64,000 nt of DNA from Spodoptera frugiperda (taxonomy: Eukaryota > Arthropoda > Insecta > Lepidoptera > Noctuidae), in assembly GCF_023101765.2 (NCBI RefSeq), contig NC_064214.1:6268001-6332000 (forward strand). Direction: 5' to 3'. The notes under the pieces were generated by a model, which saw only the letters and a list, made by a program, of their open reading frames with translations, was not told where the DNA came from and searched no databases. The position numbers were made by a program, and so were the translations under genes. This document shows positions 41,633-56,742 of the stretch, piece after piece. The first letter of the stretch is position 1, and each line of letters begins with the position of its first letter.

Positions 41633-44600
41633 GCTTTTTATAAAAATATGCTTTAGAGTTTATAATCCTGTGTACCTCCTAGCTCTTAAATAGTACGTTG
41701 TAGACGAATGTGTCACTTTAATCAAGGAATTAAACTTATTTTTCTAGACTGAGATAGTGAGTGGGGATTAGTGGGCGTGCTCGTGACAGCTGCCGGATAG
41801 TCCCCGGGTCTGGCTATATAGCTAAGTGTTTAGATTTACAATAGGGACCTTGATTTATTACGTGAAGATATTTTTAAGGATTACGTGTTCCTTTAATTTA
41901 GTCTTATTTTTGCTCAGCATTTTTCCTTTTATCCAGAACACAATTTGTATTCGTGTTGAAATCTTTTGTCTTCTCAATAAAGAAACATCTAGTTTATACT
42001 TTTTTCAATAAACGTGTTTCAGTTCCAGATCAGTTATTTTTAGTACTAGTTGTATAATAAAATTAAAGGCTTTCTTTCAGTTTCGTTTTTAATAATTCTT
42101 TGTTTGTCTAACCTTTGTCAAGTTGACGAAGATTGAAATTGTTTTAATTTAATACAAAAACGAAAAGTAATAACAATCTGTTTATATTTTTATGATGAAT
42201 AGACAAAGACAATGGTAGAAGCTGATTACAAAATGTTAATTAAGTTGTTATATATTAATGTTTGTGAACAAAACAGGGCTAATATTAGTTGTGGCGCATT
42301 ATATTCAAGCAGAATATTTATTAGTCTATCCCAACATCTGTCTCTAACATTCGTAAATCAGAAAGTCTCGGACTACAAGCCGTTCCCCTTTCTATGGCCG
42401 CCCTTAAACCTTTTATAATGAGCGAACTTTTTCCATTTCTTTTTAAAAAACTTTCTAACAAACCTCTTTTGTAATACTCTTTGAGTTCACTCAGACTAAT
42501 TGACAGACGGATTTTAGTTGTAGCCCTAGTATTGATGGTACAGAAAGGTTTTGGATTAATTTAAAAATTAAAGGATTGGGCTTCAAGATCTTTTATCTAG
42601 TTGTATCTAAAAGTCAATTATTTTATTCCGCATAATTTTCAAAAAATAAGCAAAATGTTTGTGCATGGCTTTACAAATAGATGAATATCAACAATTTTCA
42701 CAATGTGGCCTGTACTTATTATTGCCTAGCTACTTTCGCGCGGTTTCTCCTGCTCTGCTCGGTTCCTATTGGTCGTAGCGTGGTGTCTTTTAACTCTATC
42801 TAACATAAAATAATATTTTTTCAGATCGAACCAGTAGTTTCAGAGATTAGCGCTCTTCAGATTTATACAATTAAATGTATAAGATTGCCACTTCAAACAC
42901 TCATTACAGTAATAATTAATTACAATAAAATTCCAACAAACATATGAACGCATCCCATAAAACAAATGTAAAATGGAATAATGACAACCACAACATGGGG
43001 TATAAACCTAACAACATGGAAACCTAATAAAGCTGGCTATAAAGTGCGACATGAATATTTATCTAGACCGGATGACATAAAGGCGAGTGCACACTACAAG
43101 CCAGTAAAGATGGCGCTCCTTTCAGATGCACTTCACCAAGGTTATTATGTCATCAGCGCTATGCACTATGGAGCGATAGACAATAGCACTCCAGTGATGA
43201 GGTTACCGTTTACCTTTTTTTTATATGGGGCTAGTTAGCAATATTGATTTTTATAGTGTTAGTGTGAATCTGTGATGATGGTGAAGATTAATTAAACTTA
43301 TATTATGAATGCAACAGTTTGTGGGAATGCATAGATGTTTATAACTCTTTCATAAATGAAATCTTTCTGAATGTAGCATAAACATAAATAAAAGTATGAA
43401 ATAAGACATTTATTGTAACTTTTCCCAGGTATAGGCAAGCTGCTAATGTTTTAAATTGTCCAATGTATAGGACACACACGTATATTGTCGGTTTCATAAA
43501 GGAATTAAAAGTAGTATGTTGGCCATCTCCTAGCACCATTCTCATTTAAACAATAGGTACATAGGATGAAGCAATCAATATTAGTAACTTTGACCAACAG
43601 ATGTCGGTCCAACTTCATTGCTGGTCCTTCCATCCGCGGTCAGTTACAAATTCAAGTGATCCCCGTGTATCAGGGAGAGGACTCATTACGCGACCCGAGT
43701 TACGAACACTGACCCTAATTGTGTCACTTCGTGCGTAAAGGACCACTTAGTTACCCAGCCCTATGGGAACTACCAGAGGTTTTTAGTTTTCAAAGTGAGA
43801 TTTTGAAATATAAATCGAGTGTTACTTGTATTGAAAGTGATTAACGACAGAAGAGGACTTGACTAGAATTCGGAGTTATTCCAAGAATAGTTTTAGAGAA
43901 TGGAACTTTAGTATTGTTAGTATTTAGTCGTGTTATTTCACTTGACCTTAATTTTTATCTTATCTGTGTTGTATTTTAACAAACATTTATTATTGTCTTC
44001 AAAATCAAAACACATTTAATTCCAAAGGGATCACTACTTACTTAATAGTATTTTTATTTTTTAAATACAAATATAAGTTTTATCTCCATCCATTAATTAT
44101 AGGGTTTGGTGTTATCACATTATTTGTAATTTGTTTTAGTGCTAATGTTATTTACAGTTTCTTAATAAAGATAAAGATTTATCAAAGTATAAAAGCTACA
44201 CTTTGGAATGAGCACCTAGCTTCACTGATAGACATACACTGACAATGATCAATTCAATTTGAATGGACAATTTAATTTGACGTTTTAAAAGTGCCTATTT
44301 AAGGATTAATTGAAATAAATGCTTTGACTTTGACTTTGATAATAACTAAGGCTTTAGGTCTTATTATTACGCATAAGACATTGTTAGGCCATGTTTTAGT
44401 TGCAAATAATTAAATCAACCGGTAGTAGTGGTTGACCATGCAAGGTCGACCTAGCGTCCGTGAACAGATACAGTTAGACACTCACGGACCCTGAATTATA
44501 CGAAGGTATTAATTTTGCATACTAAACAATAGGTAACCTAGATTTGTAGTCTACGCATATGTATGTACAGCTACATTAATTGACGAGTTCATAGATACTA

Positions 44601-47600
44601 TTGTTATACTTTAGAGTGAAAGTTATGTCTTGAATTGGTTGATTACAAAATATTGCATTTTATGTTAAATGAGTCTTACTTACAAAAAGTAGGTTTATGT
44701 GTAAAAGGGACCTAGATTCTAGATTCACTGATTTATAGAAACATTTATTCCACATCCTCAATCATTTTTAAGACCGGGTAATCAAACTCGAGTATTCTGC
44801 GCGCTGGTGGCCACTCAAACATCTGTTCATTACTTTAGATTAGACTAAGATAGGCATTTATTAGATATTAAATTTATTGTAATTGTAATATAATCACTTT
44901 ATCAAAGACCTACTTTTTATAAAAGGTTAGTGTTGTCCCAATTCAAACTTACAACATTGTACTTTGTAGCCTTTCAAGCGGTTTAAAGGAATTAATCAAG
45001 AAGGAATAACTTGGCCGACAAAGGGGTTTAATTAAAAAAATACACTTTTAAATAACTGTGTTATTTATAAAATAAATCACTGCCTAAACCGTTTCGTACG
45101 GGTAAGCTTTTAAGGATAAACCTCTTTATTGGAAGTAATTTAAATTATTTTTCCTACAAATGAAGTATTTCTTTAATTTAACAGTAGAATGAATAGATGA
45201 AAATAATAATCTTCATCTTCTTACTCTATTATACGGACCTTGTGGAATCTAGAACAAATTTCCGTACGTTTAGGCGTTTCTGCGAACCTATTACTAGAAG
45301 CAAATATTACAGCTGATTCATAGAACCTATTTACTTTTAATTCAAATTTGTCTGGGCTTCTTCCAGGTAGTGCAATCTCTTTTTGTGTCTTTAGGCTTCA
45401 GTCATTCTGTCTCCTGCGTTAAATTACACCGAGGGTAGTGGAAACTGTACTTTTTTTGTTACTCTTATTATTTCTTTGGATTGTTGCGGGATCCAAGACA
45501 GCTGTCATGTTTCTGAGACGCGCCGGACTTCAGTCTTCCGATGTTTTTATGGTTGTATCTACTGTAGATCCTGGCTTACAGGAGTTCCAGCAGTTTTGGG
45601 AGATTGTGGCAGGCTTACCTCTACTTTATTATCTTTTCAAAACTAAAAATAATCTATGAATATGATAGTGATGTGAACTATAATTTATGAACAAAGGCGA
45701 GGTTGAATTTAATATATTAAATATCAAATGAATCCCTTTAATATGGACATTCTCTCTATTATAATGAAAGTCCAATACTTTAATATTTGAATGCCTAGTG
45801 TTTACTAAATACCAATATTATTAAATTCTCCAAATTTTCCAGTAGATAATAAACAACATCTACCAGTTTATTTTAGATAACTGAACTAGAGTTATTATGT
45901 TCATGTCATTCACCTTTAAGTTGACTTTTGCTATTAAGTTCTATTACACTATTTAACAATAGTTAAATAAATGGAGCTATATAGCATTTACTTGTGAACC
46001 ATTTTTAAATAATAATTTATTAACAAGAAGTGTTTTTGGCAATAAGCTTGCTCTGCAAAAAATAGTATTAGACGCCAGATGGCATTGCCAGAGATGAGAC
46101 ATTATCCATAGCAGAGATGGTACTAAATATAAATTAAATAAGTTCTACTATAATATCAAATATATTCCCCCAAAAAGAAACAAAATATGCAAAAAGTTTC
46201 CGATTCTACAATCTACGGCAACATATCGATTCGGCTTCCAATTCGCAACATAGTAAATAATTTCAACAGCGCACAGCACAGTTGAAAACACTTACAAGTT
46301 GTTACAAAAGTAAAATTGAATTCAAGAAACTGAATGCCACTAGGTATAAGTTGGTACATTTGCGCCAGATAACGCTATCTTAACATAAAAGATTTTTGTT
46401 GAAAAAAAACTTGGTCCTTCCATCCGCACGGTGACGTTAAAGATAATGAGCTCTCTGGGACTTAATTAAAATTGTCTTGGCTGAATTCCCCTTTTAAAAT
46501 TCATTCGCGGGGTGAAAATATGATAATTTTAACACAATCTCCTCAACGTGTGGCTTGCTTGAAATATAGGTGCTATATTTAAATTGTATTTTTGCGTAAA
46601 TTAGTAGAGGAAGAAGGAAATTATTTTTAGTTTTGTGAGTTTGCGGAAAATGTAGATTTGCTTGTTGGTTGAAATGTGTGGTAGTTAGGTTCACGAGAGC
46701 AAAGCAAGTAGCATCTAAGGATTTAAATATTGTAGCAGCAAAGCTTTGTAGTTGAAGAATTCAGACTCAAAGCACCACCGGTACCGCTTTCCGTTTGGAG
46801 TCCGCGATCAGAATTCTAAAATCCATACATAACTTTATTTATGGTGTAGTGAACATTACAGTACCTACATACACCTACGTACATACGTACAATGAGGTTC
46901 GCCCTCTAAATTCCCATAAATGTTACCTCAAAGAGACGTAAATCTAATTACGTGATTACAGCTTGACGCGAACAAGACGCGTATCTTTACGTAACAGGAA
47001 CGGCTCAAGTTACGTTATCTGTTAATTTCTTTATATTGCTACGTAAAATCTGACAATCCTGCAATACATTTGCGGGTAAATGTAGTTTGACATTTTATCC
47101 GTTCAGTGTTCACAACCTTCTCTAGTCCAAAAACAAATGGGCGCCGTGACCCGGTTTAAATGGTCCTTTGATCCTACTGCTATTATAAACGCTAAAGTTT
47201 GTGAGGATAGATGGCTGTTTGTTACCAAAAACTACCGAGGGGATTGATAGATGAAAGACATCAAATCTAGTTTAAGACAAAGAATATCTATTACAACTCT
47301 GGTGTAAGAACGGAATAAAACGTTGATCTGTGCTTGAAATATGTAAACTAAAAATACAATGTAGTTTTAAAGCTTGCTGACACTTAATTTTGGATTGAGA
47401 GAAAGAGAGAATGAATAACAGAGACAAGGCGAGCAACATCATTGAATAAAATTATAATAATCACGTCGTCCTACGCTCAGTCCTACACATTGACCTTAAA
47501 CTAATTCGATTTACTCACAAAAAATAAGTGAAATTTTGATAAAGTTGTTCCCTTAAGCTATCCCGAGCAAACTAATCTAAGTAAAGGTAAGTTAATCTAA

Positions 47601-50600
47601 TCTCGCTTAATGTACTTACCTAAGTAACATGATTCCGATTTTCTCATTATGCCGTACTTATCTGCCACTTTGAGAACCAATTATAAGTTAAAAATAATTT
47701 ATTTGTGAAACTATACCTAATGAACACGCATTTAGAATAAATGGAGAATAAGAAATTATAGTGTCTGCTGATTAGTTTAGTTTCAAAACGTTTTTAAAAA
47801 GTCTACATGACTATTAATAGCATTCACATTCAAGAAAATTATGTCCAACATTCACACAAACTACTTGATGATGTACTCCCAACTCTTAAATAGCTGGTCA
47901 TAAGTAGAATCACTTGTTATTCTAAGCTTATCGCACTTTACTGCCAATAGAAACTAAAGGACAATCTTACAAACTCTCACTGTATTCTCGATACTTATTC
48001 AGATATTTGGAAAAGAAAACAAGTCGGCTTATACTGGTTGTTTAAACTATTTGTTTTGGTGTCCAGTATAGAAAGATCTCCTAGACAAGCCGCCGAAGAT
48101 GTCCCTAATAGGTACAAGTCATCTTTCATAGATCGTGACACCGCTGTCAGGCTCACGCACAACTGGAACAAGTAAAACTTCAGAGCCACGACAATTGGTT
48201 AAAAATAATCTTCATACAGTGGAAACAGGACCTTAAAACTGGGGTGGTAAGATAAGTTTTTGTTGGTTGGTCGTGTGGAAAACCGGGTCGAGTACCGTCG
48301 TTTAGTTTGACGGTAATTCATTATTATTAAAGCCTCTTCGGTGATGTGTCTGTGTGGGGCGGCCGGCGATGGTGGCCAACACGCGCACTGTACGTGTGGA
48401 TGTGACTTTACAGTTGTAAACGTTGTAACGCGGCCCGGCAGCTGCAGGTGTTGATAATATTTTTAGTTATCACTACAGCCGTACTACTGTCATTTACCAG
48501 CACCTGTGTAGGCTGGAATGTTTCTTTGTTTCGGTAGTTAAATGTTTAGTATTTTATTCAGTTACAGGACGTGAGGTCAATTTATTTTAATCTGTCAAAG
48601 TAACATTTGATTTTGTGTTAAAAGTCACAAACTATTTTTCACTCTAAATGTGTTCGTTTAAAATATTCAAGAGTGTAGGAAACCGAACTGGGGCGATAAG
48701 GGATGTACGTCTGAACACAAATCCATACGACGACATTCTTCTACGTGGAGATGCGAAAATTGTAGTTAAAAGCTGTCGATTGCAGTAGGGCTGAACCTAA
48801 CCACAAACAAAAAGTATTTGGTAACTAATGCATTTTCCAAAATACTTAAATAGTAGTCTTATTACCTTCTGTGTACCGAATAACTACAGTTCTAACAGCA
48901 TGTAAATTTTCAGAATAGACTCATGATAAATAAATAATCACTTTTTTAAAACGTATTGAAAATTGGGTAATTTCGTCATTGCCAGTTTATTCACGAGAAT
49001 GGAATATGTTGTATATTTCAACCAATCTAAAGTAAATAAATAAGGACACAACATTTACTCATTGTCACGCAGCTCAATAAATTAACAATTTATATGAAAA
49101 AGTAATCAAGTTTATGTGAATGTAATTAAAATATAGTTGTTAATAACATTCAACCCAAGTTTCCAGTAACAGCCCTGCCGTGGACTTTTGTTCGCACTTT
49201 GTTGTGTTAAAAGGGTCGCGACAACTGCTGCCGTAGACAGAATATGCATTATTTTAATGGCTTTTATAGTTCACTTCTATATTTTTGTTATACTTCTATG
49301 TACTTCTTAAGATTGAAGATCTAAGTACTTTGTTAAACATCTTTTAAAAACAAACAGATTTGTTGAGATCTGTTGATTTCCCAGAATTAATCATCGCAAT
49401 CTAAATGGAGTCCTATGAAAGAATATACCCAAGAAATCTATCTTTGAATGCTGTAGTAAATAATTAATTAAATTAAAAAAAAAAAACAACGGTCTTACCA
49501 TATATTCTTCATAACAGAAATTCCGAGAAAAAGACGACAAACTAGAAATATCCGAAAATATAACCACAACGACGGTTCATTTCTTCGAATTCCGTATTCG
49601 GTAAGAACAAACGCAAACGAAATTACCTTATAGAGAAGGCTATAGCATCAATATATCGGAGTGTCGCAACACAAAACTAAATCGAGCCCGTCATCTGTTG
49701 ACGTTGGCAATATGTCACCCCTGACGATGATCCAGTGGAGCCAATGTGCCGTGAATACTTCGCAATCTTATTGTAGGCTGCGACTCCGCTCCCCAGGGGC
49801 ATCTAGGTTCACTTTTATTTCACCATTTGACTCTTGCTATTTCTGGAGTAAAAATAGTCGAAGATTAATAGTAGGCTCTGCTGGATAAAGGGTTCGAGGC
49901 CAGACACGAGACGGATTTAGAATAGCCATTTAATTTATATCGCTGCTCGTGGTAGCGAAACTGCGCCATAATGGTTAATGATTACAAAAACAAGATTTTC
50001 TACTCGAATTTTCATTTGGAAAACTTTCTTAGGTTTAAGTTTTAGTTATAATGAATAGTTATGAAATACCGAGTATTCTATTAATATTTAAACGAGTGCT
50101 TGTTCAAATAACGTTAAATTCAAATGATTCATAGTAAAACAAACTAGAAGTGATGTAGACCCCCACGTACGCATGCGTCTACCATAATGTTCCACATTGT
50201 TATTCCAGCCAGAGAAAATGGTATGCAAAGAGGGAAGCATAAGTTAAACAGTGGAAAATATTCCCTACCCTCGACTCGAAGGTAACTGACTGACTCGGAA
50301 TAAATGACTAATTACTGGCTTCACTCATTAGCACAGATTTCTCTCTCCAACACTGCCAAATTAAAGAGCTCACTCAACCAAATGAGAACGTACATAGCAG
50401 TTACATTTATACGCAGTAGGGTTATACTTCAAATGTTCGGGAATTTTATAATTAGATTTGAAAGGAAGGGAACAAACATAATAAGACGTTTTCATTCATT
50501 TTCATGAATAAGGCTGAAATCTGTGTTTTATTTGAAAGAACTTCTGGAAATTATATATTCTAAAAATCACGGCATAAATGTATTAACTGTAAAGTAAAAT

Positions 50601-53171
50601 GTAAAATCAACATTTATAAAAGCAAGACCGGTTATATTAAATGGATTTTAAATAAAATAAAATTATTACACTAGTTTGTATTGTAATTATAAAAAAGGCG
50701 TATGCTGCAACCCGTCTTCACCTCATTAACACAACGAAAAACAGCGAAGATTGCGCGCAGAGTACTTGCCAGTCAGCCAAACTAAATACTTTACCCGCGT
50801 CCAATTATACGATAAACAAATAAAAACAGAAGCCACAGCATAAAACAATCGCATCGCCAACAAAGCGGGGAGCAGTGCATCAACGTGCAAACTTAATAAT
50901 TTGTTGCAGCTATTCATCACTCTGGGAACTGCGAGGAGTTTGGATGCATTAAATGCAGGATACGAGAGTGCGTTCAAATTGAAACATTTTCGTTGGAAAC
51001 ACTGAAACGTACTCCGTTTCATTTGAAATTTTTATTTTATTGCTGCAGCACACCGCACGGGGACATCTGACTAAATTGAAGTGAGTCCGTTTTATTCTGG
51101 TGTCGGGCAATAGTCGGCCATTTTGTGTGTATTGAAAGGTATGGGCTCGTTTGATGCGCTGACTGGCGCTTAATAGACGGGGGCACTAATTTACTTAATT
51201 AACGGCTTGTTTGTAGGCAGCACACGTCGGTGCGTGTGTACTGTTCGCTCGGTGCGAACCATTCCGCGCAGTGTACAGTAGCCACTACACGCCCTGTTGA
51301 TTATCGCAGATCCACGGCTCTAAGCAGGATTGAGTGATTCACTGGGAGTAATATCACGTACAAATATGTAACGGTTTGACAACAAATCAAATACGACCCC
51401 ATTCAGGTTGAATGTGGAGGTAAGCTGCTTAGGTTCATGGTCCATTGATAATAATCCGTCTTCTTTCACCCAGCCACGCTGAAAATGTGACGTTCATTTG
51501 GAAAATCTCCGTTCTTCTAAAAAACCGAAGCAGACCGTGGACTCGTTTGGGATTCAATTGCTTTCAAGCTTACAGATCTGTTCACTAGTCCGGTAACCGT
51601 TACATGTACCTAACATATTGTTAATGGCCGTTTCCAGTCTAAAAATAGTTTCTGTACTTTTATAGCTGAATATAAAAACGTTTTTGTTTACAATGTTTTA
51701 ACTAAATATTAAGTTACCTTTGTATAGTTTTTAGCACATAATTTTTAAAGAGAAATACATACTTAAATTATGTGTATTTTATTATCTTTCGTTCTTATTA
51801 ATAAAATACAAGCAAACACCTACGGTAGAGAAACGCAGCACCATTAGAAATATCCCTGTTCGCTTGGCTCACGCCTCAATGAACAATTTCCAATGAAACC
51901 TATAATTCTCAGGCGACGTCCGATAGAAGCCTGCAAGTATTTCGTCTCAGGGACTTGATTCGTCCGAAGCAATATATCTACGGATTAAACCCAACGACAA
52001 TAAATAAATTGGTATTTCGCAATCAACGCGTCCAGATCTCGAGTCCACAGTAACAAATTACGCTAGTTTACATTTTACAAGGATTTGTTCGTGCGAAATA
52101 AACTCGACAGAATTCCAACGGTTTGGCCAAATAATTTACGTGTTTAGGAATACCTTTTGTGATTGGTGAATTGCTTCTGTAGACGATGTTTTGGAAACAG
52201 AAATATGGCGGCCGTTGGTGCAGCTGTTGTCATCGTTGTTTTGTCTGAATTTGTAAATTATAACCGAATAAAAACAAACAACGGTCGCCTTCACAATATT
52301 CCTACTTAATTGAAAACAGTATTGGATCTCCAAAGAACAATCTTTATACAATAACAGCATTGTAGCTAAAACAATAGAATTCTGATAAAAAATAAAAGAA
52401 GTTAATAGACACTTTGTGAACTACAGTCAATCTAAAATATTCGGAATTTCTTTTAAAAACAGTTTAAGAAAAAGTACGAAGTACGAGGCACCTACTGTAT
52501 TATAAGCTGATAACTTATTTTTATGATCCAGTCGAGAAACTTCCTCAACAAGAGAGGGTAATAAAAGCAGTAACTTTCTTTCGGGGAACTAAAGTGACTT
52601 GACTTACTGGCCAAAGTTCTTTAGCGCTCACCTCTTGGAACAAACACCTTTTGAATAGCTTGTAGCCACAAATGACCGTCTCGGTAACACCGCTTTCAGG
52701 GCAAGTGGCCACATAAACTTGTGTTTTAACAGTACAACATTCGAGAGCTCTTTGAAGTAAACATTTGCGTCGTCGACACCTATACTTAGTCATTTTCATA
52801 GTCTGCTAGTTCGTGACAAAAGGAATTTAACCCTTTTCTATTTTTGGTTCGAAAGTAATTTGTTTTTATATTTGGGGTTACACTTATAAGGATCGGCGCT
52901 GATGTGGGTGTATGGGATTTTTGGTCTGAGTTTCTAGGTAATATTTATTTATAGGTAGGTCTAAGTCTATACTTAAATGAATTCTTAGAATCTTAATATT
53001 GTGTTTGCTACTCTTAAATACAAGAGTGTCTTAGAGAAACACAACATTATTTGTTCAACGATGGAAAGTTATTTTGGGTATAGCTTAACAAGAATTCTTG
53101 AGTAAACATTATCAATTCAGTTACGATGGATATTCTTTCATACAACTACTTCAAAGAAGTTTCCTGTATCT
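41633..53171. other. Gene-poor stretch
   Basis: It contains one non-LTR tail (44200-44341). The string TGGTCCTTCCATCCGC occurs at about 43621 and about 46413 and probably marks two relics of one repeat. A GC-richer block at about 51,030-51,330 has no coding frame. Nothing else is supported. Confidence 0.5.
44200..44341 (+). repeat. 3' end of a non-LTR retroelement or SINE, second copy
   Basis: It shares CTACACTTTGGAA.GAGCA, GTGCCTATTT and the tail TTGAAATAAATGCTTTGAC followed by TTTGACTTTGA with the copy at 16340-16520. It is 5' shorter. Confidence 0.6.
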
Positions 53172-53315
53172 TTAGTACGAGTTTACTTTTGTTGAAAGAA
53201 AACGAAATGGGAGCACGTTTAGCGCTCTGATTGGCCGGTGTGAATGGACCCACCAATCAGAGCTCCGAACGCGCTCGCGTTTCGATCTCGTTAAACGTAA
53301 AAGAAACTCGTACTG
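53172..53315. mobile_element. Foldback MITE-like element, second copy
   Basis: Outer arms near TTTAGTACGAGTTTAC and GAAACTCGTACTGA, and inner arms with GCGCTCTGATTGGCCGG and CCAATCAGAGCTCCGAACGC, follow the same plan as 18677-18828. The sequence has diverged but the foldback is preserved. Confidence 0.7.
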
Positions 53316-55380
53316 ATGTGTAACCAATAATTGTAAATAAGAAAATCGTTTCCAGTATTTATAACAAAACAACCAGTTTAAAAATATTTTCATGGTTCGG
53401 AGAAATAAATCTTTACATTGAGGGTCTGACAAGTACAGGCTGTACAGGATCCGACATGGGTTCCCTTTTCTTGGAAGGCACGCCGGCAATGTTTGGACAT
53501 ACCGTGGAAATGTAAGCAAGCATGAATGAATGAATGAACCTAGGATATTGTTTGTATTATGAAGTACAAAGCCAAATATTATTTTTATGTAGTATTTTTA
53601 AATTTTTTTTTTGGTCATGTGGTACGAGTACTAAGGTACAAAGAGTTTCTTAAAATGCGTGTATATTTATAGTAGTAATGTAGTTGTACCTAGAGCCCGT
53701 ATCTCTCAATTAGAGCATTGTTTAAACAAACATGAGACGTAGCAGTTGGCTTGTTCTTTTAATCTCGAATGTTCTTCTTCGATGCAGTTTGTGTTATTCT
53801 GTAGCGTTTCCTTTATTTTTGTTCTTTCTCCACAACACGAACGTCCCGCAAACAGCAAAATAACGTACTTTACTGTTTGCAGCAGCTTGCACAGAATCTT
53901 AAGCAGCTAAACAACTACTATACACATTTTTCTTCCAACGGAGCCGAATGAAAACAATAATAAATTTAAAACAAGTTATTAAAATTCCGAATGGAAAGCA
54001 GTTGCATTGCCATTGCCAACATTTATACTGATTAATGATCGCGTTGTATTAATAAATTATTTTCACTTCGTTTGTACGTCTAGGCAAGCACAGAGACTAA
54101 TGTATTTGGAATCCATTAAACTACTTCAACTTACTCAGTCATATCGCTCCGCCTTCTAATTTCAACTTTACCGTTCAAATGTTAGAGATGAATTTCGCGT
54201 GCGAGATGGATCGTACTTAAGTTAGTGATATAGAGCGTCTTAAACAGGACAATTTAAACTAACACCTAGTCTTAGGTGTGCAGATTTATGATGCCGCGAG
54301 TGGTGGAAGTATTTGTTGGGTGACGTCATTTCCGGTGCAGCCAACTACTAATTGTGTGCTCGGGAGTTGCGTTATCTGTGGTACTTAGCCGGGAGAGGTG
54401 CTGATAGTTCGGGGGAGGGTTGGAAGCGACGACACTAAATGATGTTAGCTCAGCTTCACTGAATAGACTTACTCGTGTCAATGGAGGATTGTGAACGTAC
54501 TGAGCCACGTTTTGTGAGATGTAATATGTTACGTAATGTAGCGACTGACTAATCGGTTGCGTAACTGCTGTTTGTAATACCCCCTTATAATAGAAGTCAA
54601 CTAAGGATTCGGGTGTCTCAAGGCAACAAAAAGGGGTAAATCTGTTTACAAGTTACCTCTAACGCAGCGCAATGTGCTTAAGATGGGCTGTATCACTATT
54701 TATGCCTAAAATTCAGCATTTTGGGAGTAAATGCTAACTTGGCGCTTAATTTTATGTCAGTAGTTTGGGTGGGCTCTCTGAAGTTTTATCTTAAAAAAAG
54801 AAAAATATCCCTATTAGGAGAGACTTTAATATACAATAACATGGTATAATTATTATTATATATTTCTATGGGTAACGTTTTTACAATTTTGTCAGGGGCC
54901 CCGATTGCCCCGAATAAGTATGTATAAACATTTTTGACTCTTGTAGCTCACTAGCTCAGGGGCCCCTTGTCACTGACGCCGTAGATACAGGTAGCTGCGG
55001 CCCTGTACCGTATTGGATCCTCTGTATTCAGCAGGTATCGTGTGATGGTCTCCAGATGAGCAAGAAATGAGGGGTCGTTAGCTTATCGAGTCCTGAGCTG
55101 AGCGACCCCTTACCTAGACGACTATTATAACTTACCATGTAACGGCCTGAATATTTTAACGTACTTCTGTCGCTTGCCTTCAAAAGCCTAATATTTATAA
55201 CAATTTATAGGCTACTGGCTGAAAGTTTCAGGGGGATTTTCTGACAGTATTTTTTGTTATAGGTCTACATACCTACCTATATTGTGTTGAAATCTTATTG
55301 AGTTGGATTCTTTTCTCAAAGGGCAATCTTTAGAATAGCAGTAATGATATGCAGTTTAAAATACTTTTGACTGTACGGTT

Positions 55381-55552
55381 GGTACGATTGCTGGGCAACT
55401 GGCTGCCGTGCAATGTACAGCAGGCTCGATTCCCGCACGGAGCAACTGTTTGTGTGGTCCACAAATTGTCGTTTCGGATCTGGGTGTCATGTGTATTGTG
55501 AACATGTTTGTTTGTAAACGACACAGAAAATAATCCTAGTGTGGAGCAACGT
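55381..55552 (+). repeat. tRNA-derived SINE, family 1, plus-strand copy
   Basis: The tRNA-like head with GGCTCGATTCCCGCACGG leads into GAGCAACTGTTTGTGTGGTC and the body ending AATCCTAGTGTGGAGCAACG. It matches the intron copy at 8389-8556 in order and wording. Confidence 0.7.
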
Positions 55553-56151
55553 AATTAAATAATAAAATAGTATTTTTATAATTATAAAATTATGTTAGAA
55601 GATTGGTCCGTAGTTTAAAGATATTTCATAAAATATTTTGTTGTTCGCATAAGAAACTCATTACTAACTAAAGGCGGATTTTCTCTATGGGGAATAACAT
55701 ACACCATAATACTGTATGTTACGTTTAAAAATTAACCAGAGAAAGAGAAAAAAGAATATACTTTTTCTACAGCTTAATCACAATAAAAGAAGAAACACTA
55801 TCCCCACACAAGTAGCAATAGTAATCCTGAGATAGATTTGTAGCTCGTTGATCCGGGCAGTGGTTAGTCTCAACGATGACATTAAGCGGGGCCGGTGTTT
55901 GGTGCGTGGCAGGTCATATCTCCGGCCACCGCAGGTAGCCTAGATTAAACACCGGCAGGTACCGGCTCCCAGATTAAACATGTACTTGGAGTCTTGTCAC
56001 ACCATAGTAGAGCTTATTACTGTCGAATACGGTTTGTATTTCTATTAGATTCCATGATTTATTGTTTTTTGTTTCTAATTGTTTTGGACAGTTCATTGAC
56101 GTATCAAGGTAACTCGACTAGCTACGCTAGGCATCCATAGCCCCACAGATG

Positions 56152-56354
56152 GGGATCCATAGCCCCCAGTAGGGCTGATGTTTAATCCGGAGCTGCGGAC
56201 TACTTAGCGGGTTTATCGGGGCTCCGGCTCGACAAGCAGGAGTAGGAACGGGGTGGTTTTTAGTCAGTAAGAGTTTGACACTCCCTCTCGCTTTGCCCTG
56301 GCGAGAGAAGTCATTGGATGATTTTCCCCCTGAAAAAAAAGGGATCCATAGCCC
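56152..56354 (+). mobile_element. Short retroposon with perfect 14-base target-site duplication
   Basis: GGGATCCATAGCCC occurs at 56152-56165 and again at 56341-56354. Between them lie 175 bases that end in TGAAAAAAAA (56331-56340) and contain GTAGGAACGGGGTGG and CATTGGATGATTTTCCCCC, a widespread lepidopteran repeat by my recognition. Flanking duplication plus a poly-A end show target-primed insertion. Confidence 0.8.
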
Positions 56355-56742
56355 GTCGCCTGTTGCTTTAATACAATTTAATAATCAGGAATGTATTCCA
56401 AATGGTCAAAATTATAGTTTTAGTTCATTCATAGAATATTCATAGTTTATTTATAGAAATGATACAGTGCGGTGTAAGAGCGTCCATCTAAATCCTGTGC
56501 TCCTGGTGCCTGGCCGGCCATTCCTCCGCGTCACTTGAGATTTAATCAGTCCCTCCAGCCTCTTTGTTTGCTCCTCGGCTGGTCAGCGGCCAGCTGGTCA
56601 CTTGTATCTCATGTTCACTTACATTTGCATAAATGTGTACTGGATTGAGGTAACGAAAGTGGATTGGCAAGGAAAGTTTTTGCTGATTAAGGATTTTCTA
56701 TTGTATTCTCTTTGTTTAGAGTTTTCATCATCATCATCATAA

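Noticed and set aside
42981..43238. Open frame of 85 codons starting MTTTTWG
   Set aside because: There is no domain, no supporting splice or polyadenylation signals, and its length is within chance for this composition.
49661..49888. Open frame of 75 codons
   Set aside because: Serine-rich and without any recognisable motif or gene signal; taken as chance.
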